Notes under the pieces: model-generated
What the model saw: the letters and a program-made list of their open reading frames with translations, nothing else
Told to the model about the DNA's origin: nothing
The model's database searches: none
Assembly (NCBI GenBank): GCA_003952965.2
Contig: CM025855.1
Span: forward strand, 18,221,638-18,285,637
Source: Morella rubra
Taxonomy: Eukaryota; Streptophyta; Magnoliopsida; Fagales; Myricaceae
DNA: 64,000 nt
Direction: 5' to 3'
Program-made: the position numbers and the translations under genes
Shown here: positions 24,113 to 35,530 of the stretch, in pieces
How positions within the stretch are numbered: position 1 is the first letter of the stretch
Layout of the letters: each line of letters opens with the position of its first letter

Positions 24113-25420
24113 GAATGTTTGCTTGTCCTCAAGTAAAACAAAGACTATAAAACAAGGACAATAACCATGGTTAGGCTCAACTCGTCACACCCAAAGGACC
24201 TACCATGTGAACATCAAATCTTCAACTTAGTGCATAGACAATATCAAATAAAGGAAAACTAAGCATACTCACATTCTCTAGATCAAATGTCCATACATAA
24301 TTCCAAACTCATTCATATTCATCTTGCAACCAACACAATTGAATCATGTAATAACTCAACTTGCAATCACCCCTTTTCACTACTACAAACAAGGTAGCAT
24401 ACTACAAAGAAATATATTTTTTTTTTTTTTTTTTTTTTTTTGTTTTTTTTTTTTTTTTTATCTTTAAGTTGTCACTCGCCTTTTTACGCGAATACAAGCA
24501 TTTGTGATGGATGCACCCGGTTACTCAGCAGGTCACATACTTAAAGTGCTTTGCATACTCATATTTCAAGCTGCTGTTTGACGTAAAAGTAAACATTGGT
24601 AATGAATACCCCTAGTTACTAAGCAACTCAAAACATTGGAGTAGATAGAACTTTGTCCACAATTATTTATTCCACTGTCTAATAATCGTCACTCTATTTG
24701 CTTAAACCCTGTTTAGGACTAGATCAAAGGGGATAATCACAAGAAAAGCATCACACTCATCTTTTATGCATAGTCACACAACTCACACAACTTTGCAAGG
24801 AAATGTGTATTTCAATAGTCCTAAAGAAAACAAGTATGCTTAATCTTGCTTTATGAGATATCGCCTATCCTAAATAAAAAATGCAATGCTTAACACGATA
24901 AAGAACCCAAAAGTGTAATGTTGATCCTAAGTATCACACAAGTGCAAATGCAGGTTCCTTTCTCCTAACCTTTCACCTTAAAATCTGATGGGGAAGATAT
25001 GGATATGATCACCAATTAACTTTCAAGAATGTGTACCAGCCTCTAAAATGATCAACTATCCCCTCCCCCAAACTTAATTTTGACATTGTCCTCAATGTGA
25101 AAGTAAAGAAAATTAGAAGACTAGTACTCCCCTTTTAGCAAGGCGGAACACAATGAATTGCTGATTGAAATGCACATGAACTAGCTTCCTTGCTTGATTT
25201 TTTTTTTCGAACCTACACAATACAATGAAAAGAAATGGGGTCACAACCATCATTATAAAAAAAAAAAAACAAACTAAAATAAAAGAGAGAAGAAGAAAAA
25301 AATTGGGTTGCCTCCCAATAAGCGCTTGTTTATAGTCATTAGCTTGACTTCTCCTTCTTTAAATCACCGATCGAGCAAATCAATGGAGACTTTCTGCTTG
25401 TTGAAATCTCCTTCAAAATA
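24113..25420 (-). other. Non-coding 3' region of the Athila-type element
   Basis: No envelope-like or other recognisable frame is seen between the polymerase part and the polypurine tract. A 40-bp nearly pure T run lies at about 24,417-24,460. The phrase near 25,305-25,330 (GGGTTGCCTCCCAATAAGCG) is common downstream of the polymerase in this class. Confidence 0.6.
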
Positions 25421-25429
25421 GGGCTTTAG

Positions 25430-28400
25430 ACGTTGACCATTAACTGTGAATGTGCCTTTTGAGTCGTTAGACACCTCAATGGCACCATATGGAAAATTCT
25501 TGTTACCGTGAATGGTTCGGACCATCGGGATCTTAATTTTCCGGGGAAGAGGCGAAGTCTGGAATTATAAAGTAGAACTCTTTGACCAACTTCAAAATTT
25601 CTCTTGAGGATGTGTCTATCATGCCATCTCTTAGTTTTTTCCTTGTATATGCGAGCATTCTCATAGGCCTCATTCCGAAACTCATCCATCTCATTGAGTT
25701 GTAATATCCTCTTCTCACCTGCTGCCTCCATGTCAAAATTAAGAGTCTTGATAGCCCAATAAGCTCTGTGTTCCAACTCCACCGGTAAGTGACATGCTTT
25801 CCGAAAACTAGACGATAAGGGGACATACCAATCGGAGTTTTGAAGGCTGTCCGGTATGCCCATAGTGCATCGTCTAATTTTTTGGACCAGTCTTTCCTTG
25901 AAGTGCTCACAGTTTTCTCCAATATTTGTTTCAGCTCTCGGTTGGAAATTTCTACCTGTCCACTAGTCTGAGGGTGGTATGGAGTGGCAACCTTGTGGGT
26001 AACACCATATTTGCTCAAGAGTGCCTCAAATTGCCGGTTGCAAAAATGTTTTCCCCCATCGCTAATTATTGCTCGTGGAGTTCCAAACCGAGTGAATATC
26101 TGCTTCCTCAAAAAATTCAACACAACTTTAGAATCATTTGTAGGGAGGGCCACAGCCTCTACCCATTTGGAGACATAATCGACAGCCACTAAAATGTATT
26201 GATTAGAGAAAGAAGGGGGGAATGGCCCCAAGAAATCTATGCCCCAAATATCAAATAGCTCAACAACAAGTATATTATTTAATGGCATTTCATTTTTCCA
26301 GGAAATATTACCACTCCTTTGACATTTATCACAAGATGAAACAAAGGTATAAGTATCTTTAAAAATGGTGGGCCAATAAAAACCTGATTGTAGCACTTTA
26401 GCTACTGTTCTGTTCACTCCATGGTGCCCGCCAACCTCTAATGAATGGCAATGTCTTAGGATTGACTCGATCTCTTCCTCAGGTACACATCTCCTAATCA
26501 CTTGATCACTACAATGCTTGTAGAGAAATGGTTCGTCCCAATAGTAGTGCTTGACCTCCGAAAAGAATTTCTTCCTTTGTTGGTATGTAAAATCCGGATT
26601 TATCACATTGCTTACCAAGTAGTTTACATAATCTGCATACCAAGGAACTTGTGTTAGAGATAAAGCAAAGAGTTGTTCATCCGGGAATACCTCATTTATT
26701 GGAGAAATTGGTGCTGCCTCTTCAGTTGCGTGCTCAAGTCTAGAGAGATGATCGGCTACTTGATTCTCGGTTCCCTTTTTGTCTTTGATCTCCAAATCGA
26801 ATTCTTGCAGGAGTAAAATCCACCTCAATAATCTTGGCTTAGCTTCCTTTTTAGCTAACAAGTATTTAAGAGCAGCATGATCAGTGTACACAATTACTTT
26901 GGACCCAATTAAATATGATCTAAATTTATCAAAAGCAAAGACCACCGCCAATAATTCTTTTTCTGTAGTGGCATAATTTAATTGGGCATCTGTCAAGGTA
27001 CGACTTGCATAGTAGATAACATGGAGAATCTTGTTCTTCCTTTGTCCAAGCACAGCTCCTATTGCATAATCACTTGCATCACACATCAATTCAAACGGAA
27101 GTGCCCAATCCGGTGCACATATTATCGGGGCTGAAATTAACTTCTTCTTCAAAAGCTCAAATGCCTGCAAACAATCATTGGAAAAGTTAAATGGAGTATC
27201 TTTAACCAAAAGAGAACAAAGGGGTTTAGTAATTTTAGAAAAATCTTGGATAAAACGACGATAAAACCCCGCATGTCCCAAGAAACTTCTCACGCCCTTG
27301 ACCGTGCTAGGTGGAGGTAATTTTTCGATGACTTCTACTTTGGCTCGATCTACCTCAATGCCCTTGGAAGAAACTTTATGCCCAAGTACAATTCCTTCCT
27401 GCACCATAAAATGACATTTTTCCCAATTAAGTACAAGGTTAGTTTCTTCACATCTTTGTAGAACTAAAGATAGATTATTTAAACAATTATCAAATGAAGA
27501 ACCAAAGACAGAGAAATCATCCATAAAAATTTCTATAAACTTTTCCACCATATCCGAAAAAATGGCCATCATGCATCGTTGAAATGTGGCTGGAGCATTG
27601 CACAAACCAAAGGGCATCCTCCGGTAGGCAAATGTTCCATATGGGCAAGTGAAAGTGGTCTTGTCTTGATCTTCTGGTGCAACGTGGATTTGATTGTACC
27701 CCGAGTATCCATCTAGAAAACAATAGTAAGCATGACCTGCTAGTCGTTCCAACATTTGATCAATGAAAGGGAGTGGAAAATGATCTTTGCGTGTGGCATC
27801 ATTGAGCTTGCGGTAGTCTATGCACACTCTCCAACCCGTGACCATTCTTGTTGGGATGAGTTCATTATTTTCATTCTCTACCACCGTCACTCCTCCCTTC
27901 TTGGGCACTACTTGCACCGGACTTACCCATGAGCTATCAGAAATAGGGTAAATAATTCTGGCATCCAACAATTTGAGAACTTCTTTTTTTACAACTTCCT
28001 GCAAGTTCGGATTGAGTCTCCTTTGTGGCTGCACCACAGGCTTATAATCTTCTTCCATTAAAATTTTGTGCATGCAAAGTGAAGGACTTATTCCCTTAAT
28101 GTCAGCTATAGTCCATCCGAAAGCTTGCTTGTGAGCTCGCAAAACTCGAAGTAACTTCTCTTCTTCAAGATCTGTCAAAGATGAAGAAATTATTACTGGT
28201 AAAGAAGAATCATGTAAGTAAGCATATTTAAGATGATAAGGAAGAAGTTTGAGTTCTAAAGAAGGGGCCTCAATAATGGATGGCTTTTGTGGAGTAGTAT
28301 TGATGCCCAATGTTATGTTTTTCGGCTTCCCTTTAGGCAAATAAGGCGGAGATGCTTCCAAGTAGTGTGCACAATTGCTTATCTTGGAATTCTCAGAATT

Positions 28401-28670
28401 AGTAGTGCCGGATTGAGCAAGACATGCCTCAAGTGGTTCCTTAGGATAACTCTCTTCAAAAATGTCAACCACAAATTCATCAATCACATCTATGTTGAAG
28501 CATGTATCGGTTGTTGATGGATATTTCATTGCTTCAAACACATTAAATGTAACTTGCTCATCCTGCACCCGTAGTATAAGTTTCCCTTGTTGCACATCTA
28601 TGATAGTTCTTCCCGTGGCTAAGAACGGTCGACCAAGCAAAAGTGGGATTTCTCGATCTTCCTCCTCCAT
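25430..28670 (-). other. Polymerase part of the Athila-type element: RT, RNase H, integrase
   Basis: In element order: reverse transcriptase with [14 protein letters not shown] (about 27.83 kb) and the catalytic box [10 protein letters not shown] (about 27.52 kb). RNase H follows, with [17 protein letters not shown] (about 27.1 kb) and [12 protein letters not shown] (about 26.88 kb). Integrase has an HHCC zinc site (about 26.45-26.31 kb) and the D,D,E core near GIDFLGPF (about 26.24 kb), ISDGGKHF (about 26.06 kb) and [10 protein letters not shown] (about 25.95 kb). It copies the element's RNA into DNA and inserts it into the genome. The part is long and open, and the key acidic residues of all three enzymes are visible. 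Confidence 0.9.
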
Positions 28671-28679
28671 ATCTAAAAC

Positions 28680-31410
28680 AATAAAATCTACAGGGAAAAT
28701 AAACTTATCAACTTTAACAAGAACATCCTCTACTATGCCTCTTGGTCGTTTAATGGATCGGTTGCCAATTGAAGAGAAATGGTAGTGGCCTTGATCTCTC
28801 CTAATCCCAATTTCTTGAAAATAGAAAAGGGCATTAGATTTATGCTAGCACCTAAATCACACAAAGCTTTATCGAAATAAGAGTTTCCAATGGTGCAAGG
28901 AATAGTAAAACTCCCTGGATCTTTAAGCTTTGGTGGCAACTTATTTTGCAGAATGGCAGTGCACTCCTCAGTCAACATCACGGTCTCATACTCTCCTAAT
29001 TTCCTCTTGTTTGATAGAATCTCCTTCATGAACTTCACATAGCTAGGCATTTGTTCCAAAGCATCTGCAAAAGGAATGTTAATCTGTAACTTTCTAAAAA
29101 CATCAAGGAACTTAGTAAATTGTTTATCTAGCTTATTTTTCTGAAGTCTTTGAGGAAAAGGTATAGGAGTAACATAAGGAGAAGTATGAGAGGAAGAAAC
29201 GGGAGGATTTCCCGAGTTAGTCATTGTTTGGCTCGGCACAGGGATGGATGCCTCATCCTTAGATGTGGGTGCCGCCGCTCTGACAGTCTGCTCCTCCTTT
29301 TCGGAATCTTGCTCTTTCTCTTGTTGATTAAGCTCCCTTCCACTTCTTAAAGTAATGGCTTGCACTTGCTCTTTCGGGTTGTTTTCTGTGGTGCTTGGAA
29401 GTGATCCTTGCGGCCTCTCTGACAGAAATTTTGCCAATTGACCAACTGTCCTTTCAATGCTTCTCATGGTGTTCTCTTGATTCTTTCGAGCAATGTCATG
29501 ATCTTGTAATCTAGCATCCACTTTGGCCATAAATTGTGCCATTGCCTCCTCCATATTCGGCTTCTTCTCTTGTTGATTGTGAAAACCCGGTGGAGGCTTG
29601 GAAACATTTTGGGAGTTGCTCCATGAGAGGTTTGGGTGGTTTCGCCATCCTGGATTGTAAGTGTTGGAATACGGATTGTTCTGTCGTTGGTAATTCGACA
29701 CAAAGTTTGCTTGTTCCGAACTATTGTTGGCGAATGGATTTCCCACTTGACAATTTATCCCCATATGATTCCCTGCACAAAATTCACAACATGTATTAGT
29801 AGAGTGAATGGCACTCACATTGATATTGTCTAATTTCCTTGATAAGGTTGCAACTTGAGCAGCTAAAGCAGACAATGAATCAATTTCGTGAACTCCCTGG
29901 ATTCTTTTTGTAGTCACTCGATCTGCTGTCCATTGGTAATTGTTGGTTGCCATCTCCTCCACTAACTCATATGCTTCTTCCGGTGATTTCTTCATCAGGG
30001 TCCCTCCAGCTGCTGCATCAATCATTGTACGTGTTGTAGGCTGCAAACCATTGTAAAAGGTTTGCACTTGAATCCAAGCAGGCAGTCCATGATGTGGGCA
30101 CTTTCTGAGCAAGTCTTTATACCTCTCCCAAGCTTCATAAAGCGACTCCATATCAAATTGGACAAAAGTCGTGATATCATTTCGCATCTTCACGGTTTTG
30201 GATGGGGGAAAGAACTTTGCTAGAAACTTTTTAGCCAAGTCGTCCCATGTAGTTATGGTTAACGGTGGAAGTGATTGTAACCATGCTTTTGCCTTGTCTC
30301 GGAGGGAGAATGGAAAGAGTCTCAATCTCACAGCATCATCAGAAACNNNNNNNNNNNNNNNNNNNNNNNNNNNNNNNNNNNNNNNNNNNNNNNNNNNNNN
30401 NNNNNNNNNNNNNNNNNNNNNNNNNNNNNNNNNNNNNNNNNNNNNNNNNNNNNNNNNNNNNNNNNNNNNNNNNNNNNNNNNNNNNNNNNNNNNNNNNNNN
30501 NNNNNNNNNNNNNNNNNNNNNNNNNNNNNNNNNNNNNNNNNNNNNNNNNNNNNNNNNNNNNNNNNNNNNNNNNNNNNNNNNNNNNNNNNNNNNNNNNNNN
30601 NNNNNNNNNNNNNNNNNNNNNNNNNNNNNNNNNNNNNNNNNNNNNNNNNNNNNNNNNNNNNNNNNNNNNNNNNNNNNNNNNNNNNNNNNNNNNNNNNNNN
30701 NNNNNNNNNNNNNNNNNNNNNNNNNNNNNNNNNNNNNNNNNNNNNNNNNNNNNNNNNNNNNNNNNNNNNNNNNNNNNNNNNNNNNNNNNNNNNNNNNNNN
30801 NNNNNNNNNNNNNNNNNNNNNNNNNNNNNNNNNNNNNNNNNNNNNNNNNNNNNNNNNNNNNNNNNNNNNNNNNNNNNNNNNNNNNNNNNNNNNNNNNNNN
30901 NNNNNNNNNNNNNNNNNNNNNNNNNNNNNNNNNNNNNNNNNNNNNNNNNNNNNNNNNNNNNNNNNNNNNNNNNNNNNNNNNNNNNNNNNNNNNNNNNNNN
31001 NNNNNNNNNNNNNNNNNNNNNNNNNNNNNNNNNNNNNNNNNNNNNNNNNNNNNNNNNNNNNNNNNNNNNNNNNNNNNNNNNNNNNNNNNNNNNNNNNNNN
31101 NNNNNNNNNNNNNNNNNNNNNNNNNNNNNNNNNNNNNNNNNNNNNNNNNNNNNNNNNNNNNNNNNNNNNNNNNNNNNNNNNNNNNNNNNNNNNNNNNNNN
31201 NNNNNNNNNNNNNNNNNNNNNNNNNNNNNNNNNNNNNNNNNNNNNNNNNNNNNNNNNNNNNNNNNNNNNNNNNNNNNNNNNNNNNNNNNNNNNNNNNNNN
31301 NNNNNNNNNNNNNNNNNNNNNNNNNNNNNNNNNNNNNNNNNNNNNNGGAGCAAATTTGATGGTTAGGGATTGAGTTTGTACAAGAGGAACATATTCTTCT
31401 AAGCTCACTT
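28680..31410 (-). other. Gag and protease part of the Athila-type element (with sequence gap)
   Basis: Below the gap the minus strand encodes a retrotransposon gag domain (LRLFPFSLRDKAKAWLQSLP, AWERYKDLLRKCPHHGLP), then a CCHC-like zinc knuckle (CEFCAGNHMGINC, about 29.78 kb), a Gln/Asn-rich linker, and an aspartic protease with the active motif [11 protein letters not shown] (about 28.84 kb). Above the gap 21 residues from a possible start (MSLEEYVPLVQTQ) continue in the same frame, which supports the gap lying inside gag. Whether the gap's stated length is true cannot be told. Confidence 0.8.
30347..31346. other. Assembly gap, 1,000 N
   Basis: Exactly 1,000 undetermined bases, a round number that suggests a placeholder or estimated length. 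It interrupts the gag part of the Athila-type element. Confidence 0.99.
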
Positions 31411-33250
31411 AAAACTTGACACCTATTTTCTTGAACAAATAAAATCAAAAGGGATTGTCACTTATACATAAAGAACAGACAAAAAGGGGTTAATTAAGAA
31501 GCTTTTTGTCTTCTTTTGAAATAGACATGTATTTGGGTTTCTATATCTACTACAATACATCTTGGATACGGTACGAAGTTAAGCATATTGTTTGTTGCAT
31601 TAACTTTTCTCAATGTTTAAATGTTGCAAATTAATCTACTTTAACTAAATATTAGGAGAAACATGTTTTTACACCCTCAATGATGAGACCAACTATGTTG
31701 TGTTGAGTCCTTAAGTTACAAAATTTAATCAATATGAGCCTCTGATGAGTGATGAATAGACCACGATGTACGCATTTTGACTGTCGATCTAATCAAAGGA
31801 CTACATAATTAAAAGTATATATATAGGTAATTCATAGGATTCAATGTTCTGGTTCACTTAGAGCAGTACTCTGTCTTCTCGGATGACAATAACGTTGGAT
31901 TTAAGCCATTCATTTCCAATCGACACTAGTGCTGTGTTTCTATGGGGTTATAGTATAGAGTTTTTCCTACGATACGACTCAAACAATAGAAGAGCTCTAA
32001 CCCCAATCCACCTCCCCCTCTGAACATGATTGCTCTGCAATACACTCCCAAGAACAAAGCCGAAAGTACCTAAAAAAAGCCTGGGACTATTAACTACACG
32101 AGAACTCTCAAGTTGAATCTGTCTCTGTTGCTCTGGCGAAATTAATAATTTTTTTCATCTTTACGTGACCCTACAAAGAAAAAAAAACTCCAAAAGAAAA
32201 AATAAAGACTCGTGAAACCAAATTAAAAAAAGCCCCTCACATCTTAAAGCATTAAATATAATCGCTTAACGAACATGCTGGAGTTCAGAGATAAAAGAAA
32301 ATAATTATAAAATATGAAATTGGTCTCAAAGCTGATATTTCAGACCCTAATTTGGCAAAAGCTTGCTTTCAAAAAAGTGATAGATCCTCAATTGGCAAAC
32401 AAACGACGGATTCTTGATGCTTTGCTTTTACCTTCACACGCCCTTTCTTTCGGTCACTACGTCAAGAATGGAAAGCTTATGGCAGAGTACCAACTCTGTC
32501 TAGCAAACAAACAAACAAGCAATGAAAAGGATGTTTGAGCAAGTGGAAGATGATTTCTCTCAATTAACTGGTTATAATTTAGTTGTACAAAGAAAAGAAC
32601 CAGAAAAGATCGCATCAATAGGAGAGGGCAATGGCGGAGGCCAAAAACAAGCAGATGTAGTTGCTTTTCAATCTTTGGCCTTCAAGGCTCAATGGAAAAC
32701 CAATGAAAACTGGTTCAATTTCAGGAGTGTTTTACAAGCTTCATGACAATTGCAAGAAAAGTTTTGAGTAGCTTAGAAGAGATTAAAGGTATATATGCTT
32801 ATAATCTTAATGCTTGGCATTAACCAATGGCCAGTAGTTCTCAATGGGTGGGTGCTGCTTTTCATACTGCATAAATAAGGTCGGTTAATCCAAAGTATAG
32901 AAAATCATTGGGGATTCGAGTGCTTCCCCTGTCTTAATCCAGGAAAAGCCATCTAAACAAATTGAAAGAAAAGATAACCATAATAAAAACCTTTGTCCTG
33001 CAACCTATCTAAAGATATACTGTCAAATGAACTTCTACTAACTCTCGATTCTAGGAACATAGAATACTCATCTGGAGTAATGACATTACTCTTTCTGTGG
33101 GCAATGCAACTGGTGCCTTGGTTTGTTTTCTGCTTGTTCGCGCGGCAAGTAACACATAAATACTATACCTAAGGGTCTTGACAACTAAAATAATCAGTCT
33201 CAACAAATACAACAGTTTAACAAAATAATGATGCACACTAAGTAGCGAGA
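31411..33250. other. Clean intergenic stretch, no recognised gene
   Basis: Base composition is normal and no LTR matching 22.36-24.10 kb was found. Two overlapping plus-strand frames (32,314-32,538 and 32,522-32,746) read like fragments of a basic, Gln/Lys-rich protein, one containing MFEQVEDDFSQL. I do not recognise a family with confidence. Confidence 0.45.
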
Positions 33251-34249
33251 AGTGTATAAAAGCACAAAGTCATCGACACTCACGAGAGCAACCCCAAAAG
33301 AACGCAATTCCGGCCAAGAACAATATCGCACCGCCAGAATCAATTCATGTGTGATTTAGAGAGTCTATCTGATAATTCTAATCAGCTTCAAACAACCAAA
33401 CCAGAAAACAAACATTTATCTACTTTTAAACTAAAAAATCTTATTTAAAAAAATTTTACTATTATATCCTTTTTTATCAACCATTAACTCACCGCACCCT
33501 TCAAAAGACGTCTCTTTTTTAACACCCAAAATATAAAAATATTCCTCAAATAACACAAATATTTTAAAAAAACAACACGCACCCTGAAAATATTCCAACC
33601 TTTTCAATTTCCATCCTCCTTGATTATAACGCACGATATATCTAAACCTAAATCGTGGAAGAGAAAATGGAACTTTTTGCCGAACTTACAACCCCCACCA
33701 GTCTCGCGATGTTTACCCAGGCCTCACCTTCTACTTTCCGTAATTCCCCTCACTTATATAACGATTAGATGGCAGAAGCTAACTTATGATCAGTAATTTC
33801 ATAAAAGGCAACAATAACCAGACCCTCTCCCTGCTCAGCGGAAGAATCTCTATAAAACCCTCTCAGCCCATACTTCAGCTTCACTTTAACGTCATCCAGC
33901 CCTCTTCTCAGTTCTCCCTAGCCTTCATCTCTGTCTCTCAATCTCTTCAACCCTCCCATCTTCACTTTCAGCCAAAAAAGCAACGAAAGGTTAACGTTTA
34001 ATCGGAAAAAAAACCACCCAAAACTACCGATACACGACACCCATCCTCATCCAAAACATTCATAAGCCCACCCTCTACTACTAAATTAAAAATCTCACAA
34101 ATTCTAGACAAAATACTACCATTTTAAAAATACCCTCATGTATTCAACTCTAAATACTTCCGTATCATTAAAATCGAAATCATTAGCTTTCAACGAATCA
34201 CTTTTCTGGGTTCAAAAACAATCGCCCACACGTCTCCTACGCTAACATC

Positions 34250-35530
34250 GAAATAGAATTCAACAGAAACTGTGACCAGTTTACCTCCACACGACTATAA
34301 GACACATCGAAACAACACGACAAACAAAATTTCGCCTATAAGTGCCCCAAACCACGATCAGAACACACGGACACTACAGAAAACCGTCGGAAGTATAACA
34401 TGTACCTACCCTCACTTCTTAAGCGACCATCTTTACATCTCAAGAACACGCATCAGTGAGGAAAAAGCCTTCAATACCTCTGGGGTGCACAGAAAGCTGA
34501 TTGACACCCACAGGAAGGACAAAAGCGTAGACGCCTGTCACTGAAACATAAGCGACAACGATGAAGTTATAAATGACATATATCCTCACTAGGCCCCAAA
34601 CCAAACACCGTCACACACCAAGTACTAGAAAAAATAGGATCCAAGTTAGACAAGACCAGATAAAGGAAACGGCACACAACCCAAACTCCCAAAACGGGCA
34701 ATCTCCGCGTTACCAAAGAAGGATATGCCACAACCCAAATAATGCACAGGGGTTTTCCAACACCCACCCCCCATTCAGCAGTAACTTACTAATTTAGAGC
34801 TGACTCAAGTACCTGGTCATGTGTCACGCTCGCCCCAGCCTCAACCACAGAAGAAATAAGGAATGGTCTCGGCTTGTTCTGGAAAAGCCCGTTCACCAGA
34901 GTACATCCACATCTCTCTCAGTCAATGAGACACCATGACTTCCAATCGCAGACCTGCGTGGGGAAGGACCTAAAGCTTTAAGAGACAAAAACCAACATAC
35001 TCGGCAACTGCGATCACAAGAAGAGAACGGAAACATATGAAATAGCCGAGGAAGCCCCGAGAAATGAAGGAAGATTAACACAATTACAAAAAAAGAAGAT
35101 TAGATAACTGAAGTAGCGTTGAAGACAGACGCAAAGCAGAACAGGAGAGAGAAAAAGAGCAGGGAAAGATACTCAGGAAGTACGACGAACATAAACACGA
35201 CAAACCCAACACGGGCAAAGGTGAATATGAGGAATGCACGAAAGACAGACAGACTCCCCCCCGCTTCGCGCGCGCAAAAAACCCCAGACAGAGAGGCAGG
35301 AACGTGAAAAGCAGAACAAAAAATACGCGCGTGGACCAATACAGTCTCCGAGTCCCAGGTCGTGCGACAGGCCAACACGCAGAGGCCCATATCAAGGAAA
35401 CTTCCACCAACACCTAGATCCGGTAGCACAGCCCCACGCGCTGGGCCTTCAGGAACACCAATCAAAAAAGTGTTACTGAAATTGGAAGAAGACCATATCT
35501 GAAAAAGGTTGCCATCCTCAAAAATAACTA
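34250..35530 (+). pseudogene. Noisy copy of the FANTASTIC FOUR-like gene (assembly artefact)
   Basis: Local matches to the clean gene include AAAAAGCCTTCAA (34,463) with AGAAAAGCCTTCAA, GCGACAACGATGAAGTTA (34,551), TGACTCAAGTACCTGGTCAT (34,801), TCGGCTTGTTCTG (34,868) and AAAGTGTTACTGAA (35,466). Between them bases are inserted at short intervals, so no frame of the protein survives. I read it as a corrupted record of the same gene, not a second locus. Confidence 0.75.

Larger units (their letters stand above)
22357..31410 (-). mobile_element. Athila-type Ty3/gypsy LTR retrotransposon (fossil, incomplete in this window)
   Basis: The element runs on the minus strand, so its 5' end is at the high coordinates. 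Parts in order are gag and protease (about 31.4-28.7 kb, crossed by a 1,000-N gap), polymerase (about 28.7-25.4 kb), a non-coding 3' region with no recognisable envelope-like frame (25.4-24.1 kb), a polypurine tract, and one LTR (24,097-22,357). The reverse transcriptase signature, with the phrase [11 protein letters not shown], is typical of the Athila/Tat branch of plant Ty3/gypsy elements, and Athila fits best. The coding parts are long and mostly open, so it looks fairly young, with perhaps one or two breaks besides the gap. The 5' LTR and primer-binding site were not found above 31.4 kb, so the two-LTR dating method cannot be used. Confidence 0.85.

Noticed and set aside
24417-24460. Poly-T run as a poly-A tail of a minus-strand retroposed gene
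   Set aside because: It lies inside the non-coding 3' region of the Athila-type element. No retroposed gene or target duplication is adjacent.
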